From: Elysia chlorotica
Taxonomy: Eukaryota; Mollusca; Gastropoda; Plakobranchidae
DNA length: 64,000 nt
Assembly: GCA_003991915.1 (NCBI GenBank)
Contig: RQTK01000234.1
Coordinates: forward strand, 36,782 to 100,781
Reading direction: 5' to 3'
Each line of letters opens with the position of its first letter. The stretch's first letter is position 1. The notes under the pieces were generated by a model, which was not told the DNA's origin, did not search any database, and saw only the letters and a list, made by a program, of their open reading frames with translations. Shown here one piece after another: positions 48,441 to 59,389 of this stretch. A program made the position numbers and the translations under genes.

Positions 48441-49268
48441 AGTTTAAAAAGTTAATGGGAACTAACGCTGTTCTAAAGTGATTCCTATTGTCACTCTCAC
48501 TAAAGTCACGATCCGAACCAAGCAAACCTTTAACCGCCCTCACGGTACATTCATTATTGATGGAGAAAATAATGGCCTAAAGCTCCCTTGATAGATGTTA
48601 CAGTACCAATGTGCAGTCAACGATCTGTAGACAGAAAATTATGACATGCCAACCCAGCCAGTCGTGAAAATATGTGTTTAAGCCAAAGAAGTGTAGAAAA
48701 ATACGTACAAATACGGCGTGCTGCTGTCAGCGTTGCTATGGGGCACGTTAAGGTCCGGACGCAGCACCATTAACTAAGTAAATTGATGCTGTCTTGTCAA
48801 AGAGTCGTTACTCTTTCATACAGCACATCACTGGGTGGAGCTCTTCATTGAAGGACGCTAGATTTGTTACGGATTTTCATTTCAAGTACCAGAGAGAAGA
48901 ATAATGACAGTCAAACAAGTTGTTATAATTATTATTAGCAGCGGTCTTTCGATACACTGAGGACTGTGAGCATGTCTGTAGTAGACATAGATGTTTGAAT
49001 CCTACAGCATTTTCATTGTACACTTTTGACTGCTTCAGATTATTTCAAGGATTTTAGTTTCAAGTTTTAAACAATCCAAACGTATCAAACCTGCTTGTTT
49101 CTTCTTGTTATTGTTAATAGGAAACCATAAGATATACAAAGAAAACAAAACGACTCTCAGAGACAGATAGTTTATTTGCTCTCCTCAACTAATGTGCTTT
49201 GTTTTTCCTTGTCGTTTATGACATTTAATCCTAAGCTGTAAGATTGAAAAATGAACTAAAAAAAAAGT
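48441..49268. other. Intergenic, nothing recognised
   Basis: No supported gene or repeat. Confidence 0.6.
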
Positions 49269-49269
49269 T

Positions 49270-49547
49270 GAATTTATAGCCAACCACACTTGTCTTTTTT
49301 GCATAGTAAAATGCTTATTGAAGGAAAACAAACCCTCACTGAATGTAGGGCTAATTACACTTGTCTTTTTTATATGGTGGATGCTTTATTGAAGGGAAAA
49401 AATAACCCACTGAATTTAGGGCAAGTTACACTAATCTTTTTTATTTTTTTTTATTGATAATGCTTTGTTGAGAAAGCTGAATTTAGAGCCAATTACACTT
49501 GTCTTTTTTATACAGTGAATGCTTTATTGAGGAAAAACTGAATTTAC
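49270..49547 (+). repeat. ~70-bp tandem repeat, four diverged copies
   Basis: Each unit begins gaatttag(a/g)gc, contains ttacacttgtctttttta, then atgctttattga and an A-rich end with act. Confidence 0.85.
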
Positions 49548-50052
49548 AATGCTCTAGATGCACATCACTTTTAACCAATCTTTTTATGCACAAGTTTTTT
49601 TTACTTTTACCGTTCAAGGAGATAAAGGAGCCACCGTTGTACTAGTATAATCTAATAACTATCTTCGGACATCATGGGCACAATACAGCCGTTACCGTGC
49701 TGACTTACTGTAAAATCAAACTCACTCTCTCACTCACTCTCCCACTTACTGTGGCGATTTAGATATTGAGTTCTTTTTTTAATTATACGAACTTGACACT
49801 TCGATGGCTTCCAGGATAGTTTATTTTGTTCTTTAGAACTAGATCGTAGATCATCTAAGTATTTGAATGCGGCTGTTGGTAAGCGGAATATATATATATT
49901 TTTGAAGTGATAGATCTAAGCATTGTAATGACAAGCATATCACAAGATTTTCCTACTGAGTAGTAAGTAGTAACGATTTGATAAATAGTTGGTCAGAGTG
50001 TTTACCATCCAAAGAAGACTATTGTGCAAAGAAGTGCAAAGAAGAAGTAGTC

Positions 50053-50718
50053 TTAGAGGCCCGACTTACCGTGCATTTAGACGACTGACTTACTTTGTAT
50101 TTAGACGCTCGACTTACCGTGTATTTAGACGACTGACTTACTTTGTATTAAGACGAACAACTTGCCGTGTATTTAGACGCCGACTTACTTTGTATTAAAA
50201 CGCCCAACTTACCGTGTATTTAGACGACTGACTTACTTTGTATTTAGACGACCAACTTGCCGTGTATTTAGACGACTGACTTACTTTGTATTAAAACGCC
50301 CAACTTGCCGTGTATTTAGACGACCAACTTGCCGTGTATTTAGACGACTGACTTACTTTGTATTTAGACGCCCAACTTACCGTGTATTTAGACGACTGAC
50401 TTACCGTGTATTTAGACGACTGACTTACTTTGTATTTAGACGACTGACTTACTTTGTATTTAGACGACCAACTTGCCGTGTATTTAGACGACTGACTTAC
50501 TTTGTATTAAAACGCCCAACTTGCCGTGTATTTAGACGACCAACTTGCCGTGTATTTAGACGACTGACTTACTTTGTATTTAGACGACCAACTTGCCGTG
50601 TATTTAGACGACTGACTTACTTTGTATTTAGACGACCAACTACTTAGACGCCGACCTACCGTCTATTTAGACGCTCGACTTACCGTGTATTTAGACGCCC
50701 GACTTGCCATGTATTTAG
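50053..50718. repeat. 24-bp minisatellite, about 27 units
   Basis: The unit is gtatttagacgactgactta followed by cttt, alternating with a variant that has ccaacttgccgt in its second half. The minus strand carries gtaagt or gcaagt in most units. In one plus frame it reads as an 8-residue repeat, which is a by-product. Confidence 0.97.
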
Positions 50719-51321
50719 GTGTGAAACCTTTTTTTCTTCTATTTGCACTTGATGCCCAACGTCTATAATTTCCAAGTAAAATTATAATCTCTGATGACAT
50801 TTTTGTGGGATAAGCCGCATAAATTGTAGACCAAGTTGGAGACAAACTTGTTTTCGTCCCCTCAAAGCAATGGCAGGATTAGAGTTTCTCTAGAATAAAT
50901 CGGCCCTCCTTTTCTTCCACACAGGTAAAACTTTATTTCTGGAGATTTCTGGAGATTCTGGAGATTACTTCTGGATATTTTTGGAAGCGCCAACACTTCG
51001 AGAAGTTTTCACTATGCCTACAAGCCTATGAGTGTGATTCAGTTAATCTGCTGGTCACAAACAAGCGATCACCCAAATCAACATACAGACAGTATGAACA
51101 AATCTTTTAAGTGGAGACATTTTGAACGCGTTAAACATTTTGCTATTTTCTTTTCAAAATAGATGGAATTTTATTTATGGAGATAAACATCTCGTCGGGC
51201 GCGCTAAATTTTGCACAAATTAGTACAAAAAAATACTGAAAAACTTCTCGACATTACAAACTGGGCTGTATCCACATAAACAGATTTAGAGAAAGCAGAG
51301 AACAAGACAGAATATCACTTG
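50719..51321. other. Region upstream of the GPCR
   Basis: Contains an acceptor-like ttttcttccacacag at about 50923, so an upstream untranslated exon is possible. An in-frame TAA about 45 nt before the start codon closes the reading frame. Confidence 0.5.
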
Positions 51322-52362
51322 ATGGAGAACGCGACAGCAAACGAAACAAGCATCGATCTGATTTGCTCATATTTGGAGCCGAACACAACATGCCCGTTGC
51401 CAAGCGACAGTGAGTATCGCCTCATCAAGAGGATCTGCGCAGCCGCGAGTAGCCAAAGTTATGTCCTCTTCACAATAGCTCTTTTGTTCGGATTACCCGG
51501 TAGCATCCTAACGTCTCTCACCGTATTCCGCATGCCTCTGAAGCCTTCCACGCTTTATATACGCCTCCTGTCCGGTTCAGACTTCGCGGCTCTAGCGGTT
51601 GCTAGCTTGACTTACTACAAAACCCTGGACATGCAGCGCGCCACGGACTGGGAAGAAGTGTCCAAATGGATTGGGCGGGGTTTCCAGGCATTCTCCCATT
51701 GGCTACTCGTCCTGATATGCATCGAGCGGTTCGTGTCTGTTAGATTTCCTCTGCATAAGTCCAAACTGTACACCATGTCAACAGCCCGCTGGACCTGCTT
51801 GGCTGCCATGTTTCTCAGCTCAATACCTCTGGCCCTCTTCTCATTGCATTTCTCAGAGACTGTAGTCCACAAAAAGTTCAGGTTTTACTACATCGTCGTG
51901 TATTTGTCAATCTACGCCTTTGTCCCGATGTCGTTGATCGTAGCCTTCACGTCTTTGACAGCCGCAGAGTTGAAGCGGACCCAAGGGCGAAGACGTGCCC
52001 TGCGCGCCGCGGGGAGCAATACCAACGGAGCGTCCAAGATGGAGGCGGACCTTACTCGCATGATGTTCCTATCGGCTATATTTTTCGTGTTACTTATTCT
52101 GCCATTCTTTTTGTTTCACTCTTTCGACAGGATCGACGACTACTGGCTCCATTTAAGGTTCTGTCCCGTGCATGCGGCGATAGAGTACATTGCTCTCTTT
52201 ACCGGCTCCAGTCTTTGTTTCCTCAACCATGCTATCAACTTTTACATCTACATCTTCGGAGCGCAGGGATTCCGCAAGCAGTTTTTGTTGTTGATACACT
52301 GGAAAGATAAAGAGAAAGAGAAATTGCATGGAAGAACGACCGCGCTTTCAACTGTCTCATAA
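51322..52362 (+). CDS. Class A (rhodopsin-like) G-protein-coupled receptor, intronless
   Basis: Single-exon ORF of 346 residues from the ATG at 51322; the TTG before it is not a eukaryotic start. Seven hydrophobic segments lie at about residues 46-69, 78-99, 119-138, 155-177, 188-214, 246-267 and 286-312. The N-terminus carries N-glycosylation sites (NAT, NET, NTT). D87 in helix 2 is the conserved sodium-site aspartate. Helix 3 ends ERF in place of DRY, and helix 7 has NFYIY in place of NPxxY. The usual disulphide cysteines at the top of helix 3 and in extracellular loop 2 are absent; a pair of cysteines sits in the N-terminus. It most resembles the large molluscan peptide/chemosensory-like receptor expansions. 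Ligand unknown. GC content is well above the flanks. Confidence 0.92.
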   Translation: MENATANETSIDLICSYLEPNTTCPLPSDSEYRLIKRICAAASSQSYVLFTIALLFGLPGSILTSLTVFRMPLKPSTLYIRLLSGSDFAALAVASLTYYKTLDMQRATDWEEVSKWIGRGFQAFSHWLLVLICIERFVSVRFPLHKSKLYTMSTARWTCLAAMFLSSIPLALFSLHFSETVVHKKFRFYYIVVYLSIYAFVPMSLIVAFTSLTAAELKRTQGRRRALRAAGSNTNGASKMEADLTRMMFLSAIFFVLLILPFFLFHSFDRIDDYWLHLRFCPVHAAIEYIALFTGSSLCFLNHAINFYIYIFGAQGFRKQFLLLIHWKDKEKEKLHGRTTALSTVS

Positions 52363-52631
52363 AATCCTTTTGTGTATTGTCCATATATCTTGGCAGTACT
52401 ATAAATCGGTAGTATAGATTATTTCACATGTATTCAACATTCCTCTAGAAATTTCGGAAAAATAGAGAGATGTCTCAGAAAATATCCCACTTACTTCTTG
52501 TCAACCTGAATATTAAATTTAGATATGATCATTTTTCTCTATGTTGATTTTGTAGCCTATTTATTTGTAACAGATTTGTGGTGGTCTGTTTTGTTATTTC
52601 CCTGAGGATATGACTTATGGGTGTGCTTGCA

Positions 52632-52632
<1 letters not shown>

Positions 52633-52675
<43 letters not shown>

Positions 52676-52682
52676 ACACACA
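52633..52682. repeat. (CA)n microsatellite
   Basis: About 24 CA units in the presumed GPCR 3' flank. An AATAAA follows at about 52708. Confidence 0.9.
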
Positions 52683-52699
52683 ATCACTGTGAGAACCAG

Positions 52700-53720
52700 A
52701 ATAATCAAATAAATTTTTTGTTTATACACATTAATTTTTCTCGAAACATAAAGCCTGCGATACATGGATGCACAAACAATGGTGGGAATAAGAACCAGGC
52801 CCCAGTCAGTTTTTTTTAAATCTTTGCCGTGATTACTCGAAAGGGAAAGGAAACAGAAAACCTTACTGTTGAGATAGGATTGGTTTGGCTAAGAGCTATC
52901 AACCGCAAAGACTTGACCATGCAAGAGGCAAACAAGAAACCTTGGAATTTGTTTTTCTTCGCACATTTTCATGTGGGTGAGTATGGTACACAGATCTAGA
53001 AATATATCTATTTATAATACTGTATATCTATGATTAAGATATACATAAAAGAACTAGGTCTAGATCTACTCTGTACGCTGTAACAGTATGAGAGGTTGCA
53101 TAACAAGTTGCATAATAAGCACTTCTTCAAGTTTCTATCAACAGATATAAGCCCAGAACAGGACACTATCATTGACCAACAGCTTTTAGCTGAAGATGAC
53201 AAATGCAAAGGTGTCAATACTGACATAAAAATGTCCTACATATCTGCCATGGAATAAGCAGTGAACGTAAATTCCACGAAATTGATATATAAGACGGCTA
53301 AATTACAAAAAGGTGTGTTATGATGAACAGTTTTTTAAAGATAAAGACGAAAAAGTTAAAGGTACACAGGAATACCAAGTTTTGTTGTATTAAGCCAAAT
53401 TGTTTTTTTTCCAACCTCCCTTCTTGAAAAAAGTAGCCTCAGCCAATTCCAGCAAAAATTAATGGTTCTTGTTTTATTGCAATACACCCTTCTCCACAGC
53501 ACGAGCAAGTTATTAAACCACAAGAAGACTCTCCTAGATAGGGAGAGTTAGGATCAATTGAAAGACCAGAGGTTTTAAACTTCAAATCTTTATGTTTTTC
53601 TTTCTTGTAATATAAGCTGCCCTAGCCTCTGTCTTTTTTAATCACATTCTCAAATAATCACACCAAAGTTGATTGCTTAAATATAGCAAATATATTTTAA
53701 TAAAGATAAAGATGAAATAT
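52700..53720. other. Intergenic, no firm gene
   Basis: AT-rich. A short open stretch around 53115-53258 (reads ...ISPEQDTIIDQQLLAEDD...) has coding-like composition but no splice context or known relative. Confidence 0.5.
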
Positions 53721-54360
53721 TTAAGTTAGTATGGCAAATATCATATATTTTGGAAGCTGTAACTGTCCTTCTCTTACAATGTGCCATATGCCATCTTTAG
53801 ATTGTTTTTGGGTCAGAGCTTCTGTATCTAAAGATATGCTGGTATTGAATGAGGTGTCAATCAATTCTTTTAAAGACTTATTTAAATGAATGTCTTTGTA
53901 CAGACAAACTAGAGAGTTATGTTGTCGGCCAATCATAAGGAAATCCTGAAAGTTGGGCAGAACAGCAAATATTTCAGAATTAGAGGATTCTTTAAAAACG
54001 TTATTGGGGACAGAACTGAAATAGTCTTTGTGCAACAAATTCTGTTTACTTTTGAAGCTAGGGGTGTCTGGTATCCCCCCTCCCACACACACATATTGGG
54101 GCGTCTAACTTTGCTTTTCTGGCTTCAACTGACCTAAAACATATTTTTTAGAGGATGATAGGAAACTTTCTTTAGTCCTGAGAGAAGCATCCAATATGAT
54201 GGCTCCCCTGTTGCTGTTGTTCTTTTCTTTAAGCCTAGCACAGGCTTCAATGTAAAATAACATGGCTGCCACGTGAGAGCAGGTTTCTTCCAAACTTGTC
54301 GTACAGGTGCAGTGGGCAGACAGTGGAGTCTCATTCGGTCCCACAATAATCAACTGTTCT
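53721..54360 (-). pseudogene. SWIM zinc finger / YqaJ-type protein remnant (mobile-element gene)
   Basis: Minus strand, first 54353-54105: AHCTCTTSLEETCSHVAAML is a SWIM zinc finger (C-x-C-x7-C-x-H). A frame break leads to 54092-53721, ending TEALTQKQSKDGIWHIVREG, which resembles the entry of the YqaJ-type exonuclease domain (E-x-T-x-x-QS...W...R). The nuclease core is missing. This SWIM-YqaJ arrangement is common in multicopy, transposon-like genes of molluscs and other invertebrates. Probably dead. Confidence 0.6.
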
Positions 54361-54734
54361 TAAGGGTTTTCACTCAGTTTCTAAGAATGGAGAACCTAAT
54401 AAAAAATAAATTGTCATTATAAGCAAAAATGCATTAATTTTTAGACAGATCTTATTAAGAAGATAACTAAAATGTATTAATTACTATATCAACCGTTTAC
54501 ATGGTATGTTTATTTACATTACATTTTAACATGAACTCACACGTTTATGCAAAATATTTATAAATGCTCTCAGTTTCCCTAAATATTTTGTGTAACTCTG
54601 AGCAAAATTTGATTAAATATTCAAAACAATTGTGAAAAGATACTCCAAAATTTTTAAAGAGTAACAATTGTATGAAAGTCAATTGTATGAAAGTCATGCA
54701 GGATACATAAAACCATAGGGGTAATATACTGCGA

Positions 54735-54738
<4 letters not shown>

Positions 54739-54780
<42 letters not shown>
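54739..54780. repeat. (TA)n(CA)n microsatellite
   Basis: About 15 TA then 6 CA units. Confidence 0.95.
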
Positions 54781-55045
54781 AGCTGGAATCCCGATCATAC
54801 GAACAGGTTGTATACAATGTAATTGTCTGTAATCCGATTCTTTTTGAAAGGGGAACTTTTAGACCCCTTGCCATCAGTTAATATATTTTTGCTTCCTCGT
54901 TTTTTTATTAAAAGAAATTATCTTTTCTCTTCTTTTTGTTTTCAATTTCTTTCTTTCTCTCTCTTTTTTGTCTTCTTACTTCTTTATTCTCTTTATATAC
55001 ACCTCTTTAAAAATTTTCATTATTATTACTTTTCTTCTTCCTTTT

Positions 55046-55060
55046 TTATTATTCTCTCTC

Positions 55061-55114
<54 letters not shown>

Positions 55115-55142
55115 TCCCCCTCTCTCTCTCTCTCTCTCTCTT
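55046..55142. repeat. (CT)n array
   Basis: CT repeat with small interruptions. Confidence 0.95.
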
Positions 55143-55249
55143 CGTATATATTATGTCTAGACAGCTAGGCTACTACTGCTTCTAATGATGGACAGATTTT
55201 ACCCCTTGAAGCACATGATTTGATTAATGTCTCCTATGGTCCTCTAGGA

Positions 55250-55482
55250 AGTCCAATACGGCGACTGGCCCCAAGACTTACATCTGACAGTTTTATGTGC
55301 TAACACGCAAGAGACACGGCGGGGATACCATGAATGTCTCAGCCAGTCACATTATACTGACACCGACCCAAACAGTTACAGGGGACTAAATCGGGAAAAA
55401 AAGCTGCCGATCGCGAGATTCGAACCCCGGACCTCCTGAACTGAAGACCAATGCTCTACCACATGAGCTAATTCGCGCTCCG
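55250..55482 (-). mobile_element. tRNA-derived SINE, family B (best preserved head)
   Basis: On the minus strand it starts gagcgcgaattagctcatgt (D-arm and A box like a real tRNA), with ggtagagcattgg and a B box ggggttcgaatctc. Then come a short T-rich joint, the core ggtcggtgtcagtataatgt, tatccccgccgtgtctcttg, and gtcagatgtaagtcttgggg. No secondary-structure check was possible, but the promoter boxes and spacing fit Pol III. Confidence 0.8.
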
Positions 55483-55874
55483 ATAATGTGCAGTGTAACT
55501 GGAAGCAATGACAAAATGAAGGTGCTGTATTTGACATTAGGCACCGCCTCAACCGATATTAAATCAACGGTTAGCCTTATTCTACAACATTAATTATTTC
55601 CAAAATGTAATAGGCATAGGCCCCCATGACCAGATGTGTTCACTGTCAAGCATTAAAATTTAAAGGTGAAACAAAAGCGTTTTGTTGCTCCAATCACAAT
55701 GTTGGATGTTTTCCCTCAGCTCCCCATCGACATAGTTCTGAAAGCAAACATTTTTTTTAGAAAATGTAAGGCAGTGCAACTCCATCTTTCAAATGACGTC
55801 CATTGGATGCAACGATGTAAAAGCAGGGGGATGGAACCCAACATTTCGAATCCAATGACAGGTTCGCCATCTAA

Positions 55875-56395
55875 TTGGCTCTCTTCAACCACAAGCAACA
55901 TTTTTTACAAAAATTAATGTACTTTGTTGAAAAAGAGACCGAGTTTGATTTGTGTCAGTCAATGGTGTCAGGACGTAAGAGACATATAATCAGTGACATC
56001 AGTCATTGTTTGCATGAGCATAATAGTTATCTGAAAGATTTTAAAACAGCTTACGGCTTTGTGACAAAACACGAAATAGACGTCCCTAATTGTCAGCTAC
56101 ACCTTAAATTCGGCTTGCCAGTCATGATTATGTGCTCGATAAATCCACGCTACCTCATGAATGGTACAACATGCATAATCATGTCCTTCCAGTCTAACAT
56201 CATTAAGGTAGAAGTCACGGCTGGGCCATACAAGCAGCAACGCTTCATCATTCCCCGCATCACCCTAAATCCATCCGACTCTTAATTGCCTTTCACATCC
56301 AAAAGGAAACAGTTTCCTGTAGTTCCCTGCTTCGCACTCACAATAAATAAAGCACAAGGACAGACTTGAACACCATAGGTAATGAAAAAATTAGC
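55875..56395 (+). pseudogene. Helitron Pif1-like helicase remnant
   Basis: A plus ORF ending at 56285 contains CLHEHNSYLKDFKTAYGF, typical of the Helitron protein, fused after a short joint to CQLHLKFGLPVMIMCSINPR and FIIPRITLNPSDS (helicase C-terminal part). After the stop the same frame continues LPFTSKRKQFPVVPCFALTI and NKAQGQT, the conserved block that includes helicase motif V-VI. The central helicase motifs are deleted. Rolling-circle transposon relic. Confidence 0.7.
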
Positions 56396-56399
56396 AGCA

Positions 56400-57247
56400 A
56401 GGGTAAATAAAAAAAAGTAACTGCTGCTGAAGTAGTAGGAATGGCTATGGTAGGTAGTTGGCGATCGTAGGAGCTGCAATAGCCACGGCAATATTTGGAA
56501 TGGTGGAACAATACTTAATTAGAATACCTATAGGGTAATACCCCTTTTTAACTATGCAGCCATACCAGCTCCTACTTCTATCCCTCCCCCCTCCCCAGCG
56601 TAGAAGGGAAGGTTTGTCTTATCTGTCTCAACGTATCCTCACTTTACACTTTAGAACCTCCAAAATAAGGGAACCCCATACATAAGAGGACCAGCGTCGT
56701 AGTAATAGAATGAACCAGCATAGGATCTATTATGTCTTGCCTTCATCCTGAGCTTTTGTCTTTTGTCAACGCCGCCTGTCGCCATATAGGATCCCCCAGG
56801 GGAACCTAGGAGACGTTAAACCCGGAAAGAGGGAGATAATTCTCTCCCTCCCTCTATAGAGAACTTGACCTGACATCCCAAGTTTTCAGCCACTGCATAC
56901 TGCATGTGGCGCTGTCCAGAGTAGGAGGTCGGCAACATCTTTATGTCAACACGGCAAAGGCACGAAACGTCGTCTACTCAGAAGTGCTGAACTAATCAGT
57001 AAGTTCTTCTATTGTCTGTGTAAATGTAACTGCGAACTTAAAAAAACCTTGACTGTTTGAGGAACGGGAAATCGGCTAGTATATATTTCTAATCGTTATA
57101 ATCAATTATTTTCGACTCCCGAGATATCGTTTTGTTTTCTTTTATTTTCTTGCTTCTTTAATTACGTTTCTAAAGTATCTGAGACTTATGAGACGTAAAT
57201 CTAGGGGAGAGCTGGATCACACAGCATAGGTATGTGCTTTTTTGTGG
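56400..57247. other. Intergenic, possible 5' end of an unidentified gene
   Basis: A GC-richer patch (56750-57000) ends in a donor-like aatca/gtaagttc (57001). No ORF in the patch. Confidence 0.35.
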
Positions 57248-57370
57248 ATGCGAGACATGGAGGACAACACTACAAGCAAAGATAAAGCCATCGACCCATC
57301 GTCAAAATCTCGTAAGAAAGGCTTCCTTGACAAATTATGTGCTGGTGAATTAATGAAAAAGGAGTCGTAG
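57248..57370 (+). CDS. Small ORF, 40 residues, unrecognised (candidate first coding exon)
   Basis: The ATG opens a charged peptide (MRDMEDNTTSKDKAIDPSSK...GELMKKES) and ends in TAG. A donor-like gct g/gtgaat inside (57342) could splice it to a further exon. Composition is coding-like and an acceptor-like catag lies about 20 bp upstream. No homologue recalled. Confidence 0.25.
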   Translation: MRDMEDNTTSKDKAIDPSSKSRKKGFLDKLCAGELMKKES

Positions 57371-57893
57371 AATCAGAATAGACAATATGCAGTGTAGAAA
57401 AGTGTGAGTTTACGGTTAAAGTAGAGTTGGACTTCAAAGTGTAGGGGAAGGGGAGGCAAATCGTAATATCTAAGCAAAGCATGACTGTGTTGATAAACAT
57501 TTAAATATTTTTATGGAAGTATCCATATACTGTGCCAGACAACTCTTAGAAGAGCGTCCCAAATACCCGTTTATATGTAAGAAACACAATGTGCTTGTAT
57601 TGGTGTTGCAGGTAGAATTCACGAGGCATCCTCCTTGGAAATTTCAAATAGTTGCAATGTAAGGGAAGTAATTATCTATTACTTTGTGTTACTTTGTTGT
57701 GATGTGCCTCTTAAACGACTGATTCCTTGCGAAGATTGCCATTGTCAACGGAGAAAAACGTAGTGACACCTCAAATCACATTCCATTGTGTGGTCATGGA
57801 CCCTAAAAATACTTTGTAGAAATGTTTGAATACCTAGTTAATTTAGTTGTTTTTACTAACACTAGTTGGTACCGTTCGATGAACGGAGTGTCA

Positions 57894-57894
57894 A

Positions 57895-57970
<76 letters not shown>
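57894..57970. repeat. (GA)n microsatellite
   Basis: About 37 GA units. Confidence 0.97.
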
Positions 57971-57971
<1 letters not shown>

Positions 57972-58069
57972 TGCAAAGTTCTCACCTGTGGAAAGAGATT
58001 TTAGTCATCAATGGAGGAAAAATAACCTGTGGAGAAACATATTAGTTATTACCAAATGAAAACAACTTT

Positions 58070-58300
58070 GAACTGAACTGTTTAAAGCACTTCTTTGTAG
58101 ACCAATTTTCTTGTTATTGATGAATGCGGTGAGCACAGGTAAGAAATGTTGTCTCGCTCTCCGTTTCTGGACAGCGCAATATAGAGAATCCGATGGGAAA
58201 AGACTGGCTGTTGTAGATCTAGTCCGATGGACAACAAAGTTTGTTTCTGTGCCTTATTGATGGTCATGGCAAAGCATCCATAAAGGCACTCTATGAAAAA
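58070..58300 (-). pseudogene. Helitron helicase C-terminal remnant
   Basis: Minus strand: CFAMTINKAQKQTLLSIGLD and FSHRILYIALSRNGERDNI, then an end at KEVL. It matches the last conserved block of Helitron helicases (TINKxQGQT...YVALSR), with G to K in QGQT. Opposite orientation to the remnant at 55875-56395. Confidence 0.75.
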
Positions 58301-58837
58301 TTAGCAAATGGATTTATACGTGAATAACAGGCGGATACTGTTCAGTAAGTGGCATTTCAAAAATCCTCCATGCTGCCTCTGTGAGGCACTTAACACTTCT
58401 TTTTATAGATGTGCATCTTACCACTATATATCAGGTATCCTACAAAATTTGAAGTGATTTAAAGCCTTTTGCCTAAAAAAAGTCCACACATCTAGTATAA
58501 ATAATAATTATGTCATTTAACAATGTCTGATTTTTCTTCTGCACCACGTCTTTTATACCGTACCACATCCAGCATTTTTTCGGAGAAAACGCCAAGCTCT
58601 ATTTGAGGTAACTTGTATTGGTTTCGTAAAAGATGTTATTCAAGTGGGTATATCATCTTTGGAAATTTAAAGAGCATAATGTTATAGAAGGGGATTATTC
58701 AAATATTATCTTAAGTGGCTTGCTTATTTAGAGTTGTATCCCTTGAACCACTGATTGATTAGGTGCAGCCCCTTCGTCTTTGCTGCATAAAAAGTTTCCC
58801 ACTTGCTGCTTCTTTGTCTTTTGTTTCTTTTGCAAGG
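58301..58837. other. Intergenic, nothing recognised
   Basis: AT-rich up to the second gap. Confidence 0.6.
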
Positions 58838-59305
58838 NNNNNNNNNNNNNNNNNNNNNNNNNNNNNNNNNNNNNNNNNNNNNNNNNNNNNNNNNNNNNNN
58901 NNNNNNNNNNNNNNNNNNNNNNNNNNNNNNNNNNNNNNNNNNNNNNNNNNNNNNNNNNNNNNNNNNNNNNNNNNNNNNNNNNNNNNNNNNNNNNNNNNNN
59001 NNNNNNNNNNNNNNNNNNNNNNNNNNNNNNNNNNNNNNNNNNNNNNNNNNNNNNNNNNNNNNNNNNNNNNNNNNNNNNNNNNNNNNNNNNNNNNNNNNNN
59101 NNNNNNNNNNNNNNNNNNNNNNNNNNNNNNNNNNNNNNNNNNNNNNNNNNNNNNNNNNNNNNNNNNNNNNNNNNNNNNNNNNNNNNNNNNNNNNNNNNNN
59201 NNNNNNNNNNNNNNNNNNNNNNNNNNNNNNNNNNNNNNNNNNNNNNNNNNNNNNNNNNNNNNNNNNNNNNNNNNNNNNNNNNNNNNNNNNNNNNNNNNNN
59301 NNNNN
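58838..59305. other. Assembly gap (468 N)
   Basis: Run of N followed by (TCA)n. Confidence 1.

Positions 59306-59388
<83 letters not shown>
59306..59388. repeat. (TCA)n microsatellite
   Basis: About 28 units at the gap edge. Confidence 0.97.
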
Positions 59389-59389
59389 T

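Noticed and set aside
49989..50198. 69-residue ORF with an 8-residue repeat
   Set aside because: By-product of the 24-bp minisatellite; other units break the frame.
53115..53258. Short open stretch with ISPEQDTIIDQQLLAEDD
   Set aside because: Coding-like, but with no acceptor, no start and no relative; kept only as a note.
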